This document shows positions 9,951 to 21,288 of a DNA stretch of 64,000 bases, piece after piece. The notes under the pieces are model-generated. The model was not told the DNA's origin. It did not search any database and saw only the letters and a list, made by a program, of their open reading frames with translations. The DNA is from Sphagnum compactum. Its lineage: Eukaryota; Bryophyta; Sphagnopsida; Sphagnales. Numbering within the stretch: position 1 is the stretch's first letter; each line of letters begins with the position of its first letter. A program made the translations under genes and the position numbers. Where the stretch lies: assembly GCA_965153455.1 (NCBI GenBank), contig OZ234501.1, positions 3,410,001 through 3,474,000 on the forward strand, in the 5' to 3' direction.

Positions 9951-10490
9951 TTGTGGGAGTTGGCAAAGGCCAATTTAGAAAAGGCGCACAAAAGGTACAA
10001 GGATTTTGCGGACAAGTCCCGACGAGAGGTGAAGTTTCAAGAAAGGGATGAAGTGTGGTTGAACATCAAGAACTTCCGGTTGCCCAAAGGGTTAAGTCAT
10101 AAATTCTTGGGCCCATATGCGGGCCCATTCAAAGTGTTGGAAAAGAAACTTTCCGACACTTATAAGTTAGAACTACCGGAAAACTTTAGAATTCATCCCA
10201 CATTTCACATTTCTCTTTTGAAGACGGTCTCCCGCGATGCCTCAAGGCCTAGTCGAGAGCAAAACTCAAGGCCCCCACTTGACTTGGTTCATAATGAACC
10301 AGAGTTTGAGGTGGAGGCCATGCTCAAGTCAAGGCAACTTAGGGGAAGAGAGCGGGAATACCTAGTTAAGTGGAAAGGATATCATGCAATAGAGGCTTCT
10401 TGGGTGACCGAATCCGATATGGAACATGTCCAAGAAGCAATAGAAGAATTCCACACTAGACCGGCAAAAAAGAGGAGACGTAGGATGTGA
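9951..10490 (+). pseudogene. Element 2 integrase C-terminus with chromodomain
   Basis: Integrase C-terminal beta domain (GDEVWL-like ERDEVWLN, KGLSHKFLGPYAGPFKV, HPTFHISLLK) followed by a chromodomain (YLVKWKGYHAIEASWV, near 10358-10405) and a basic tail. A chromodomain at this place defines chromoviruses and is known in that clade to steer integration towards particular chromatin. Same frame as the preceding segment after its stop. Confidence 0.9.
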
Positions 10491-11245
10491 TGAGGACATC
10501 ACCTTTCTTTTAGTGGGGCAGAGTGTCGCATAAATGTACCACATCAAGTTGCAAAGGAAATAAAGGGCAAAAACTTCCAAGAGATTGTATCACGAGAAAT
10601 TTGTATAAGGCAAATAGGGTTGTCAAATGGCATTGGATAAATGGAACTTTTTTGCGTAGGCCCAAATCAAAATCGGACTCCTACTTTGGGGTTGAGGAAA
10701 CTTGGCCCCAAAAGAGGAGGCAAGCAAGGTGAGCTTGCGGGGACATGCACATGCCTTAAGTGCATCCCAAAAGGTTGGTTGGTAGTGGCGGCCAACACGG
10801 GAAGTCATGACCCCGCTCGCGTACTTTAATCGTGTATTTTGGGACTTGGGTTTTGGCAAAACCCAAGTGTTGTTTCTCGTACCTTGATAAGCAAACCTTT
10901 TAGTTAAGGCTTGGTTGTTGTGACCAAGGCACGAGATAGGGAAAGGAGTCATGTCAAGTAGCTTAGGTCAAGAGTAGACTTGACTTAAGTTCCTCATGAG
11001 GGGAAGAATGAAAAAGTTCCTCCCAAATGAGGAGCTTCGTCAAATTAGGCTAGTTTAGTCCTCTTTTGACGAAGCTTGGGAAGAGGGTTTTCTATAGGAC
11101 CCTCTTGGACTTGTCAAGAAAGTGTTGGAAACTTGGGGACGCCTAAGTTAGCTTGAGATAAGGTCCAAGCCGCAAAAGTCGGCAAAAATGGCCAAGGATC
11201 CAAATGAAAGCAATTGCAATTGTAAGAGAAAATTCTAAGTGTCAA
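10491..11245 (+). other. Element 2 3' non-coding region with a duplicated LTR-edge sequence
   Basis: Non-coding stretch between the last codon and the LTR. Its first 40 bases (10491-10530) duplicate the polypurine tract and LTR start found at 11246-11287: TGAGGACAT, a pyrimidine run, TAGTGGGG-AGAG and TGTCGCA, 755 bases apart. The sequence after the first copy does not continue like the LTR. No coding similarity seen. Confidence 0.7.
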
Positions 11246-11268
11246 TGAGGACATTGACCTTTTCTTCT

Positions 11269-11280
11269 AGTGGGGGAGAG
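11269..11280 (+). other. Polypurine tract of element 2
   Basis: AGTGGGGGAGAG immediately before the TG of the 3' LTR, the primer for plus-strand DNA synthesis. Confidence 0.88.
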
Positions 11281-12074
11281 TGTCGCAACCCCACTTTGGG
11301 CTAAGTGTGAGGGTGAAGCCCACACTCCCAAAAGTGGGAAGTTGGAGTCCTCTGGGACTCCCAAAAACTCAGAAGCAATTACAGGGAGTCAAAACACCTC
11401 TCCTTAAGGTGTTCTTTATATCAATGGAAAGGTCTTGAAGTGTAGATGTCTACAATGCCCTCGCATTGGCAATTTGCACGTCTGCAGCCCAAGTTATGGG
11501 CAAAAGAAGGGCTGGGAGTCAAACTGGCAGTTTGACTCCCGACCACTAAAAGTCGGGAATCGATCCTTTCCCGACGTTGCCTGAAAGAGTGCAACATGGC
11601 GTTGGAAAGCTCTCAAAGAGGGCTACAACTTTGGTTGAGACCTCACTCCGATCGGAGGTCGGAGCCAAGAGATACGAGCTCCCAAAGTTCCGGGATTCCA
11701 ACTTGGGAGTCTCGGGAAAAAGTGCCATTCAAATGTAGCCTCGGCGGAGAGCTGCAGAGTATACTATATGGGGGAAGGTGGTGGCTTCCCCCGAGTCCGG
11801 GCCGTGGTGAGTCAAGTGAGTCCGAGTTAGCCCGTGGTTTATCCCAACACCAAAAGGGTGCAGAATGAGTTCTAACCAACTTGGGGTTGGTTTTGATGCA
11901 GATTTGAGTAGGTGAAACGCTTGTCCTCTTCCTAGTCTAATCCCGGGACTTCTAGCACGCCCCTCTACCCCTCTTTAGTGCTAGAAGTCGGGAGCGGCCC
12001 CCAAGTCCCAACTTTCCGCAACTCTACATAGTTAACCTTCAAGTGGGTTCAATAAGGGACTTAGGAGCGCGTCA
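11281..12074 (+). repeat. 3' LTR of chromovirus element 2 (794 bp)
   Basis: TGTCGCAACC...GCGCGTCA, aligned to 5666-6482 in reverse complement. Contains the conserved hairpin (11514-11540) and a TATA-like AGTATACTATATGG (11758-11770). Confidence 0.92.
11514..11540. other. Conserved LTR hairpin, second copy
   Basis: GGGAGTCAAACT, loop GGC, AGTTTGACTCCC. The loop base differs from 6224-6250 (GCC) while both arms are unchanged. Confidence 0.9.
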
Positions 12075-13265
12075 CTTAGTATCAATCCTAAACTCTGCAA
12101 TCACTGAAACCTTTGATTGGACAAATTGGCCAAAATATAATATATGCAAATTTGCCAAGTTTATGCATAGTCAAGAGTTTGGGTCACTACATATATGAAT
12201 GTTTTGAGTTAAACTAAAATGCCATATATATTAGATATTATCATTGATATACACTAAAATTGGATTTAAACTAGTGCCAAATGGAGATTTGAATGTAATT
12301 ATGGTTTTGCACTAATTGTTGTTTGGCCTAGTTCATTACTAAATGGGAGTTGTACCAAGTTAGGGGTTGGACTAATTTATCCACCTGAGCAATTCTCTAC
12401 ATGGCATTGTTGGCACGAAGTGTAACATTTTGGCATTATCAATTGGGTAGTAATTAGATGCAAAGCTGAGCTATTGTCTAGGTACTAATGCCCTTCATGA
12501 CTAGTTGTTCATATGTGCAATGTAAAACAACAAAGTAATATATGTGCCCACATTGAAGGATGTCCTTGCCAACTAAATCCAATCATGGTTGGCTATATGA
12601 ATGGTGTTGTGAATGGGCCAGTGGGTCTTATTGAGTACCTTAAACCCCTTGTATTCTAATCCATGCTACCGTTGTCAAAATATTAAACTTTTTGCATGTA
12701 CATTTTGTATTTTAGTCAATATTTGTTATAGCCTACATGTTAACTTGTGGTTGATACTAGTGGTAATGTATGTAAAAGCTTGATGCAAATTCCTATTATT
12801 GTAGAAATGGCTAAGCATGGGATTGATCACCAACGCCTATATGACCTCATGAAGAGCTTGTAGCAGACCTACATGGGTACAAAAGCTACCAATGCCTGTG
12901 TCTATCTTGCCATATATGGGGCAAAACATCAAACCAGAAACATAATAAAAAAACATTTACACAAATTTGGGCGAGATCCTTATTTCCATAAACCAAGATG
13001 GTGGTATGTAATCTACACCCTTTTTTATGAATGTGGAGTATAGTTACCAACATAGCCGAGGATGTAGGAGGATGTAGAGGTAGCTGATGCATAAAATGGA
13101 TCTTGTTCAGACTATATTAGGTTGGAAGTTGATCATCACATGATTGGTTTCAAATAGCACACTATAGTAATGTTAGTACATGTATCAAGATATGTTTATG
13201 TAAACAATGCATAAAGGTGGTATACAAAACATTGGGCACAATACAACTAATTTTTGGTGGGTGTG
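12075..13265. other. No recognised gene
   Basis: AT-rich sequence with many TGTGCAATG-like words and no frame longer than about 70 codons. It may be the decayed 5' part of the CACTA relic that follows, but no domain can be read. Confidence 0.4.
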
Positions 13266-13830
13266 TTATTTGGATGGACAATGGAAGGAGGTCCATGGTT
13301 GGATGTATCTTTTGCTAATTTTGTGGCTCCATGTCCTATGTCTTTAGGAAGGCAAGGAGTACGTGTTGTGACTGAACCACCTATTGGGCTTGACCCACAA
13401 GTTGAAATTTAACACTTGGTAGTTGAGGCATTTAGGTAGGTTGATGGAATGCAACATGTGGGTGAAGATGGTCATCCAGACAATGGTCAAGAACAAGAGT
13501 TACTTCAAATGGACGTTAAACACTTTGGGAATCCTTCGACTTAGATGTTCATGGAAGAGCTATTAGCAATGGCAACAACCCCACTTTACGAGGGGTGTTC
13601 CACAAGTATGTTGGTAGCAACATTGTTGTTGCTAAACTTGAGCACGATGCATATTGTTTCCAACATTTGCATGGATGAATTGTTTTCCTTATTATGGAAT
13701 GTGTTGCTTCTTAAAAACAACAAGATGCTAGCCACTTCCTATGAGGCCCACAAACTAATCAAGTCCCTAGGTCTAACATATGATTCAGTCCATGCATGTC
13801 CACATGGTTGTATAATTTGCATATTTTAGT
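13265..13830 (+). pseudogene. CACTA (En/Spm) TNP2-type transposase relic
   Basis: Plus-strand translation gives GGPWLDVSFANFV followed after a spacer by FMEELLAMATTPLYEGCS, LLLLNLSTMHIV, MDELFSLLWNVLL, SYEAHKLIKSLGLTYDSVHA and CPHGCIICI. The order PLY-GC, short helical repeats, SYEAKK-like, GL-Y, HACPN-C is typical of the region before the TNP2 catalytic domain. Stops before 13545 and the absence of the downstream DDE part show decay. It differs from the transposase at 61209-64000. Confidence 0.75.
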
Positions 13831-14149
13831 AGGTCGTATGACTAGTATGAGGAGATGATCAATTGCAAATTAATATATGCATCCCACACTAGTATATTTG
13901 CATGGTACGGCACCACATTTCTATCACAATATCTAGGTAAAAAATACTCCCATTTATTTTTATAATAATTCACTTTAGACATTATTTATTTGTTTATAAC
14001 ATATGGGAAACCGTATTTGCAACCATGTCTAATTTTATAACTTTTTTTCACAATTATGAAGTTCTTTTCAAGTGCATTAATTTCAAAAGTCTATTTTCAA
14101 CCAAATTTACATGCTTTTAAAAATTTAGGGTCTCATCATAAATGGTTGG
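13831..14149. other. No recognised gene
   Basis: AT-rich spacer between the CACTA and Helitron relics; neither can be extended into it. Confidence 0.5.
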
Positions 14150-15020
14150 AACAAATGTTAAAATTCATTCATGACATGATCCACATCATCTTTGTGTAAC
14201 CACGTATGTGCATGCAAGGATAATCTATGTTGAACTTCATAATGACACATGTGATGTTCAACACATCCAAAGATTCCTTTCTCACAATTTATGTACTTGG
14301 TCATGAATGTATGTACCTTTGTGTGAAGTAAGTGTGCACATTCCACTAGGCAAATTTTCCAAGTAAATTCTTCATCAAGATCTTTTTAAAATGTCTCCAT
14401 GTTAGATATGTCACACCACTTGAATTCAGATATTTCATCCAAAGAAAGTGTGAAAAATAAATGAGGAAGACCATATGTATCTACCATTGCAATCATATCA
14501 TAAAATTGAACACGATGCCATTCTGGTGAATGAACTTTTTTTTTGGTATTTTATATTTTGCAATATGTTCAACGATGTCTACTTTTGACATGTCTAGATG
14601 TTTTTTATGTAATGCATGCACATCTTTTTCCAAACACAATTTTGATATTTGAGTTAATATTTGCAAAGCTTGTTTTACATCATACATCAACAAGTAAGGC
14701 TTACACATTGTGAATATAGTAAAAAAAACAAAACATTTGATAATGTATGTATTCATTGAATGGTATATTTGCATCATATGCACCATTGCCATGTGGAAAT
14801 AAAGTGGAATAAAGGCAAGCACCTTTGAAATTTGGCGATTACCTAATTGTAATCTTATATACTTTACATGTACAATCTCACATTTACGATTCACACAATT
14901 AAATACATCCCCAATGATGTAATAGTCTTTATTTTTTATTGTCTTACTTCCATTGGGCGATAGAGGTATGAATAGGATTAGGGTTAAAACATAGTCCAAT
15001 TGGACCAAATTATGATGCAC
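14150..15020 (-). pseudogene. Helitron Rep-like relic
   Basis: Minus-strand frames give YIINKDY-like degenerate N-terminal sequence (14493-15020), then VDTYGLPHLFFTLS, a gap, and KGIFGCVEHHMCHYEVQHRL-SLHAHTWLH. The combination Y-G-P-LF-T, a lysine-glycine turn and EYQ-R-SLHAH is the Helitron replication initiator domain, and the HAH is its metal-binding HUH motif. Stops and a frameshift near 14390-14490 break it. The tyrosine motif and helicase were not found. Confidence 0.6.
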
Positions 15021-16000
15021 CTATTGCAAAAGCGTTGCACAGAGTCGGCTTCCTTCTAGCTCTGGCAATGTTGGTGTATCTTTTACCTTGGTTATTGTCA
15101 AGGCTCACCACCATGCCACCGAAAAGTATTGTCAACAAACCTCAAAAGTCTAACCCTGGACCTAATATGCATGTAGTTTCACATGAAGCATTAGATCTTT
15201 TTACCTCTACACACAAAATCACATGTTTAGATCAGGTTCTACTAGTGAAACTTTGTGAAATAGACATAGTGTCCTCCATAATAGAGCTCTACAAGGTTCC
15301 TTAAACCCTATTACAATATATGTAGCTTGTTCTCCTTACAAACTTTGAGCATGTATTAGAACTTTGACAGAAAAGTTCTAGTGAGTAGTCAATTGCACTG
15401 CTTGGCAATGTTCTCAATTTATCTTGCAAAAACCCCACCAAAGGAAATGGTAATCAAATGTGACAAAAAAAGAAGAGCAAAGAATCATACACCATCCATC
15501 AAATCTATAATATCCACAACTGAATACAGACCCATGATCAAATATGGAGTGGGTACACCAATGAAACCAACTCTAGCATTATAAAGGATTGGGATGTACA
15601 CATGTTGCCATTCCACATCAATTCTTCAAAATTTGCACAACCCGACAACACTATCCTTTGCCTATCAAACCACATCTCTATGAGATTGCAAAAAGAAAAC
15701 TTTGAAGGTAGTATCCTTGTTCTTATAGGCAAAGTGTTTCCTTTACTTACAATGATGATTGGGGCTTTAGGTTGTCATTGCACATAGTTCCAAAACTTAC
15801 CAATTGCATGGAGTCCAATAACCTCTGATTTCCTTACTGTCGAATTCGTATAGTACAAATATAGCATCATGTTGTTGTGGTCCAACTACAATTTTGTTTA
15901 TAATCATGTTGTTATGGTCCTATTGTATAGTTGTAGAAAGAGGTACCTTTATCATCACAAATGGTCAAAACAATGTGAGTAGGTGCTCGCACTTTTTCAT
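15021..16000. other. No recognised gene
   Basis: Frames under 90 codons on both strands. The minus strand at 15540-15780 has a coding-like texture but no motif I can name. A relation to the Helitron relic is possible and unproven. Confidence 0.4.
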
Positions 16001-16004
16001 TTTT

Positions 16005-16680
16005 AATTGTCAAGTTCAAGTCCTCGGGAACTGTGGGATATATGGTTTCTTTTATAAGCACTATTCAAGAAGTTCTAAGATTGAAATTTGCTATTTACTG
16101 ATTATTGACTTGACAATCTGTGAACATCGATTATTTGTATGTTAGTATCAAATTTTACATTTAGAATAAGGTGTGTCATTATACAATGCAAAACCTAGCC
16201 TACATTTCCAGCAACAAGAGGCATTTATACTAGCATTTCATCAGTTAGTTATGAAACCCTCAAAAGATGTAGGTACAAAAACTCTAGCATTTTTTTATCG
16301 TGGTACGACTACCATGACTGGTTTACCATCTTTGGGGATGGTTGAAAAACATTTTGAGATAGTTTGACAACTTCGGCTACTAATTTCATCAAGTTGTTGG
16401 TCATGGACTTGAAATCAAGTTCCTTGAGAATTGTGGGCGGACAATCCCCTTTATAGGCGCTATGACTTTCTTTTATACCTACCACCATCAAGAAGTTCAA
16501 AGATTGAAGTCTACTATCTACGAATTGTCCATTTCACAGTTTATGAGCATTTATATCATTAATCCTATGTTAATGTAAATGTTATGTGTAGAGCAAGGTG
16601 TGTTGTTATCCATTGCAAATCTTGGCTTGCATTTTCTAGACAACAATTAGAAACAACAATTATTAGGCATTAATACTAGC
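16005..16680. repeat. Diverged direct duplication (about 230-290 bp units)
   Basis: 16005-16235 and 16395-16680 share, in order, TCAAGTTC, GGAACTGTGGG / GAATTGTGGGCGG, TTATA-GC, CAAGAAGTTC, AGATTGAA, CTA(T/C)TTAC, GAGCA/GAACAT, AAGGTGTGT, TTATAC/CCA-TGCAAA, and GCATTTATACTAGCA / GCATTAATACTAGCA. Divergence is high, so the duplication is old. Confidence 0.7.
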
Positions 16681-18539
16681 AACTCCAACAGCAATTACCT
16701 TCTTACCTTTCATGCCCTCCGCATGCTTAATCTCTTTGAATTTTTCATACAGCTTGTCCACCGACATCCACATCTGGATGACCAAACCTGAGTATTGGAA
16801 AACAAAGTTGGCTAGTTGACCTTCACGATCACTTAGAAATTTTTTTACCTCGTGTATAGATTTGGCTTGGTGCCGCATGTTGATCTCAAAAAAATGTTTC
16901 ATTTGTTCATTGTCCCTGTCATTGAACCAACTCTAAAAGCACTGCATGTTCAAGTTATACAGTTGCCATTGAAACGAAATTTCTTTTCGCAAATACGCCC
17001 TGCCATTCAAATGACTCTCAATTCTTTTGGTAGGGGGTTTCTTGAATATTCTGTCATATGTTGGTGGAGGTATCAAATCAGGAAGGTGCTACTCATGCTA
17101 TTCAAGCATGCACTCCTCTTGTACTAGATCAGCCACAGGTTGAGGCACAGGGGTCAGATGGACATTGCTTGATGCGGGGGCGAGATGGACATTGTATTCC
17201 ACTCTAGTTGCAGGGGTTGGATGGACAGTGTTCACACTAGATACGCATGGCAATCCACAATTAAAAATCCACTTTTCAACTAATTCAACTTACTTAATAG
17301 CATTTATTAAATACTTTCAATTATTGCAAATTTGTGGAGGAACAAGTAAAAGGGGAGTAGGGGTACCAATGTCATCTTGGTTTGTGTATAAATTTGCATA
17401 TCAGAATCCATATGTGGATCATCTAAATGCTATAGTGAAGGAGGGCCAGCATGTGCTTAGGAGAGGATTGCTTACTGAGGTTGTTTTGGCCTAGGAAGCT
17501 GAGCTCTTAAAGGAAATGCTACTTAGTACCAAATATCCTCAATGCAAATGTTTCAACTTTTCCTTGATTAATAAAAGTTTTAACTTATTTCAAAATGCTC
17601 CAAATATCCTTCCCATTTTGGTTTTGGAATGAGCAAAGTGACTTCAAAAATGTTCCAATCTTACCTTTCTATTTTATAATGGAGAAATTTATTATTTAAT
17701 GTTTCAATCCATATTCTTGTTTGAATTTCCAATGGGGAAGACTGATAAACTTCAATTGTATAGAGGTTCCCTCTGACCACGGAGGAAAAATGGAATGTAT
17801 TCCCTTAATTGGACCATACCCTCTCATGTTTTAATTTGAAATGGTTTTTAAGGGAATATGCCTTTTTTTCCCCAACTGAAACATTCCTTATGTTCCTTGT
17901 GGAGAGGCGAAGTTCACAGAACTACTTGGTATAGGCCTCTTGGTATAGAATACAGAACTATTCCATTAGGCACGATTAACAGACCTTGTTTTTGGACCAT
18001 GCAATCGCGAAAGCCAATTTGATATTTTCAAGGCCTCACATTTACCTCTATGAAAAACTACTAAATTCTGTAGTACTTGTTTAGGCATGTGTTGGAAGAC
18101 AAAGTCGTATCAAACTTTAGGACAGTTTCCTTCAAGAAGCAAAGTTCTTACAACAGTTACAAAATAGTTGAGGTAGGTTGTAGTTCCCCATTTTCAATCC
18201 TCCTCATTGGACTGATGTTCCCAAGGACTTGGAACAAGATCAATTGGGAGGACTTGAGGAAGCACGGGAGCCGGAAAGTCTCCCTGGTAGGTACAAATGA
18301 AGAGTTACCCTGTTTTGTTATATTTGGCTAGCGTTTGCAGCAGTGGATGAGAAGAACCCACTCCTTACACATATAATAAGCAAACTAATAAATCTCAACG
18401 ATTCCGTTCATCTGCATTAACTAACCTTGCCATCAACCAGACTTTCTCTTGTCTGTACAAGAAAGAACATACCAACAAATTACGCAATTTATCATATAAC
18501 TCGGCTCCATTTGGATTGCAGCCTTTGGCGCTTGTGCAT
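16681..18539. other. No recognised gene
   Basis: Several frames of 60-110 codons (for example 17165-17494 plus, 16663-16902 minus) carry no motif I recognise. 17500-18539 is AT-rich and lies directly 3' of caleosin, so its right part probably holds that gene's 3' untranslated region and polyadenylation signals. Confidence 0.4.
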
Positions 18540-21288
18540 TTACAGGCGTTTCTTTTGTATCTTCTTCATCTGGTTTTCTCGTTTAATGTACTTGAAGATG
18601 GTCCCGTCATATTGACCACGTATTCCTTCCTTAGGTACATAACCATCTCTGTCCATCAACAATAAGTAAACAGCAAACCACTCCAATTTTTCGGCAGTCC
18701 TGCATCAGTGGAAATAACCAGGTTGATGTTGGGTTGAGTTTAGGTCCAGAGAAAAACTTCATGGTGGGTAATCCACAAATATTTCATGACCATTAGGTAT
18801 ATGAATACAGACCATATTTGCACTCTGGAATTTCTGTTTCGAAAATTTTACGCTGACATATAAAATTAGCGAACTATGGAGAGGACTGATGAATCAAATC
18901 ATGAGATTATAACCCTGTGACTTACCAACCAAAGGGATCCATGGCGCAGCGATTCGCTTCAGTCATCTCCCACAGTTCTCCAGGCGTCAACCGCGTTTTC
19001 TCCGTTTTAGCAAACTTGCTAAATAGTTCTTCAAATTTCTCTGGCACGAACCTGGTTCCAACCGTACCAAAGACAAATTTCATGGATCCATTATTATCGA
19101 CAATCATGTCCCGATATTAAGAAGCGGATGTCATGCAGATGCAAAATCAAAGTCAACAAAACAAGTGCTTGAATCAGACAGGACAATCATCGAACTTAAG
19201 TTGTCACCATCTAGCATATTAGCATCAACTGATTTTTCTTAACCAATTTACACTGGTTACCAAGATTATTGCCTCATGTCTGAGTGAGCTTCAGAAACAG
19301 GGATGTCCAGCAAAATGTAGACATCATTCCCGGCCTGTGAGCAAATTGATTATTCCGATAGCGACAAAACCATAAATCCGCCTACTATTGGGCTTTCAGC
19401 TGAATACAGCTACCCCAAGTACACCACATCATGTTTTGAGCTACACTCCTAGATTAAGGCACGTAGCTTAAATTTTTTCTAATAATATTTACCTCCCCTC
19501 AGTGTCGTAAACTCCTGAGTCGCTACCATGTTTAGCCCTGTGTATGTTCTTGATGTAGATTGGGAAGAGAGGCGACGGGATCCAAGATTGCACAGGCCGA
19601 TCATTCCATTCCCCAGGGTTACCAGTTCCGATCACTCCCAAGACATATATGACAATACTAATTACTGCTTGAAACACGGCGACTAACCATTCATCTGGCT
19701 TGGACAAAGACAATATGAAGAATGTACGGCAAAGTCATTCTGTGATCAGTCTGGGCTGTGTAAGGTAACGTAAAATTCTCACATCAAGAGTGACCCAACT
19801 GAATGATCCGTTGATGAGCACCATTGCCCAGAATGAGAAAAGCAGGTTGAATCCAATGGCTCTAAAACCTACAAATATGTGTGAACACGTACGAGAGTCA
19901 ATATAGTTATATATGACATTATACGTATCATCAAATGAAATCATCTGCCGGCCTCAGCTAATTCATCGAGCAGCTTTCATACCACATGATCCTGCATTCT
20001 TCTCAAAACTTGCACTGGCCCACACCTGAATATTAATCTAGTCTTTATTAAACCTAGACCAGACTCAATTGTTGTGTACTCATGACTCATGCGGATGGGA
20101 AACCAAAAAAATAATAAAGGTACGTGTACTCCTCGTACCCTCAAACGTCTCCCATGGATAGATAATGCCATCGTCGTTGCGGTCAAAGAAGGACACATGC
20201 TGCTGAAGGACGGAAAGGCCTTTGGGGTCGTGACCTGGGGTTCCAATTGGATTTTCCACGTCAACTGCCTTCAATGCCCTTGGTACATCTGCAGTGTCAC
20301 AACAAAATAATCCACATAACAACATACATGCTTAATGTTAGACATGATGATTTGATTCGCAACTGTACAAGACATGAGTACGTAGCAATATAGTTATTCT
20401 GCACCTGCATGCAATTACGGAGTCACCGCGATAACCGACGATTCTTTTTCTACCCGTCATGCAACACGGCATGGTGCATGAATAATGGAGCCGCGTGGAG
20501 GCCTTGATTAAAACCCACAATTTGTTTGCAAAATACTAGATCTAGGGAAAATGTACGATCAAAGTTTTTATTAAAAGTAATAAGGAGCTCTTGGACGATT
20601 CCTTGCGAAAATTTTCTTACTTTACCTTCGAGAATAGACTAAAAACGCAAGTAACAGGGAATTGTGCAACACTGGGAGTTCTGCAACATTCCCAGGGAGC
20701 CTCACAGGGAAAGTTCAATTATGCCATCTAGAAGGGTACTGTGAACCAATGTCGAAGGGGAACTTGGTAAATTTTCCCTGGTTGGAAAGCACCTATTGGG
20801 GGAAAAGAATTTTCCCTTTGACATTGGCTCTAAGAGGAATAACTGAGAGCGTTCCCACATTGCACACGGAGTTAAACGAAAACTCCTTTTGTCACCCTCA
20901 TGACGAATACAGTCCGATCTTCTTTGTGACGGAAGCCCTCAGGTCCTAACCATCGGCTCAGCGATCAAGTTGAACAGTACTACTTGGCGTCAAAGGCATG
21001 TACAATTCGCGTATAGAAACATCCGCGGCCCGAAATATTACCGTATGGCAATATTCCCCCAGAAAATTGCATGCAACGACTAATTCCTGCTCCTGCGTTC
21101 CTCGACGCACAGTACTTTAAGAAGGTATTAGAAACCAGAAAGAAAAATATGCACACACGAGGTTTCGGAATGCTTCTGTCGATGTCGTGTGTGGCGACGA
21201 CGTGCTTGTAGGTAACTGGACATTTTGGGGCCACGGTCGATAAGTCGGGGTCGAGCTGGCGAGTCTCGTCTGCTAAGTTACTCCGCAT
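18540..21288 (-). CDS. CLO: Caleosin / peroxygenase, six exons, 248 aa
   Basis: Exons (minus): 21159-21288, 20139-20288, 19783-19868, 19493-19587, 18926-19051, 18540-18699; 747 nt in frame. Caleosins are lipid-droplet and ER proteins that bind calcium and haem and oxidise unsaturated fatty acids with hydroperoxides. Visible here: IPKPHVPRAL lead, LQQHVSFF with a haem-ligand-type His74, a full 12-residue EF-hand (Asp79-Glu90, [12 protein letters not shown]), a hydrophobic segment (about 98-121), proline knot [12 protein letters not shown] (123-134), [12 protein letters not shown] with His138 and His142, and [20 protein letters not shown] near the end. Length matches the family (about 200-250). 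The start is the first ATG of exon 1. All introns are GT-AG except intron 3 (19588-19782), where the base before exon 4 is A instead of G. Upstream ABRE/RY motifs suggest seed- or drying-type control. Confidence 0.93.
19588..19589 (-). other. Non-consensus AA at the expected acceptor of caleosin intron 3
   Basis: On the minus strand the intron reads GGCCTGTGCAA directly before TCTTGGATCCCG. The reading frame, the 95-nt length and the protein family alignment all place the junction here. No AG that keeps phase 0 lies nearby on the intron side. A one-base change from TGCAG would explain it. Confidence 0.75.

Larger units (their letters stand above)
6483..12074 (+). mobile_element. Ty3/gypsy chromovirus, element 2 (5' end displaced)
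   Basis: Plus-strand copy running from mid-gag to a complete 3' LTR: gag, CCHC knuckle, protease, RT, RNase H, integrase, chromodomain, 3' untranslated region, polypurine tract and LTR. Its 5' LTR and gag N-terminus are missing at the left, where the LTR of element 1 abuts codon-perfectly. Reading errors: +1 base near 7351, -1 near 8135, -1 near 9614, stops at 9388-9390 and 9927-9929. A CTTAG after the LTR (12075-12079) is the likely right target duplication; its partner would lie left of the window. Confidence 0.92.
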
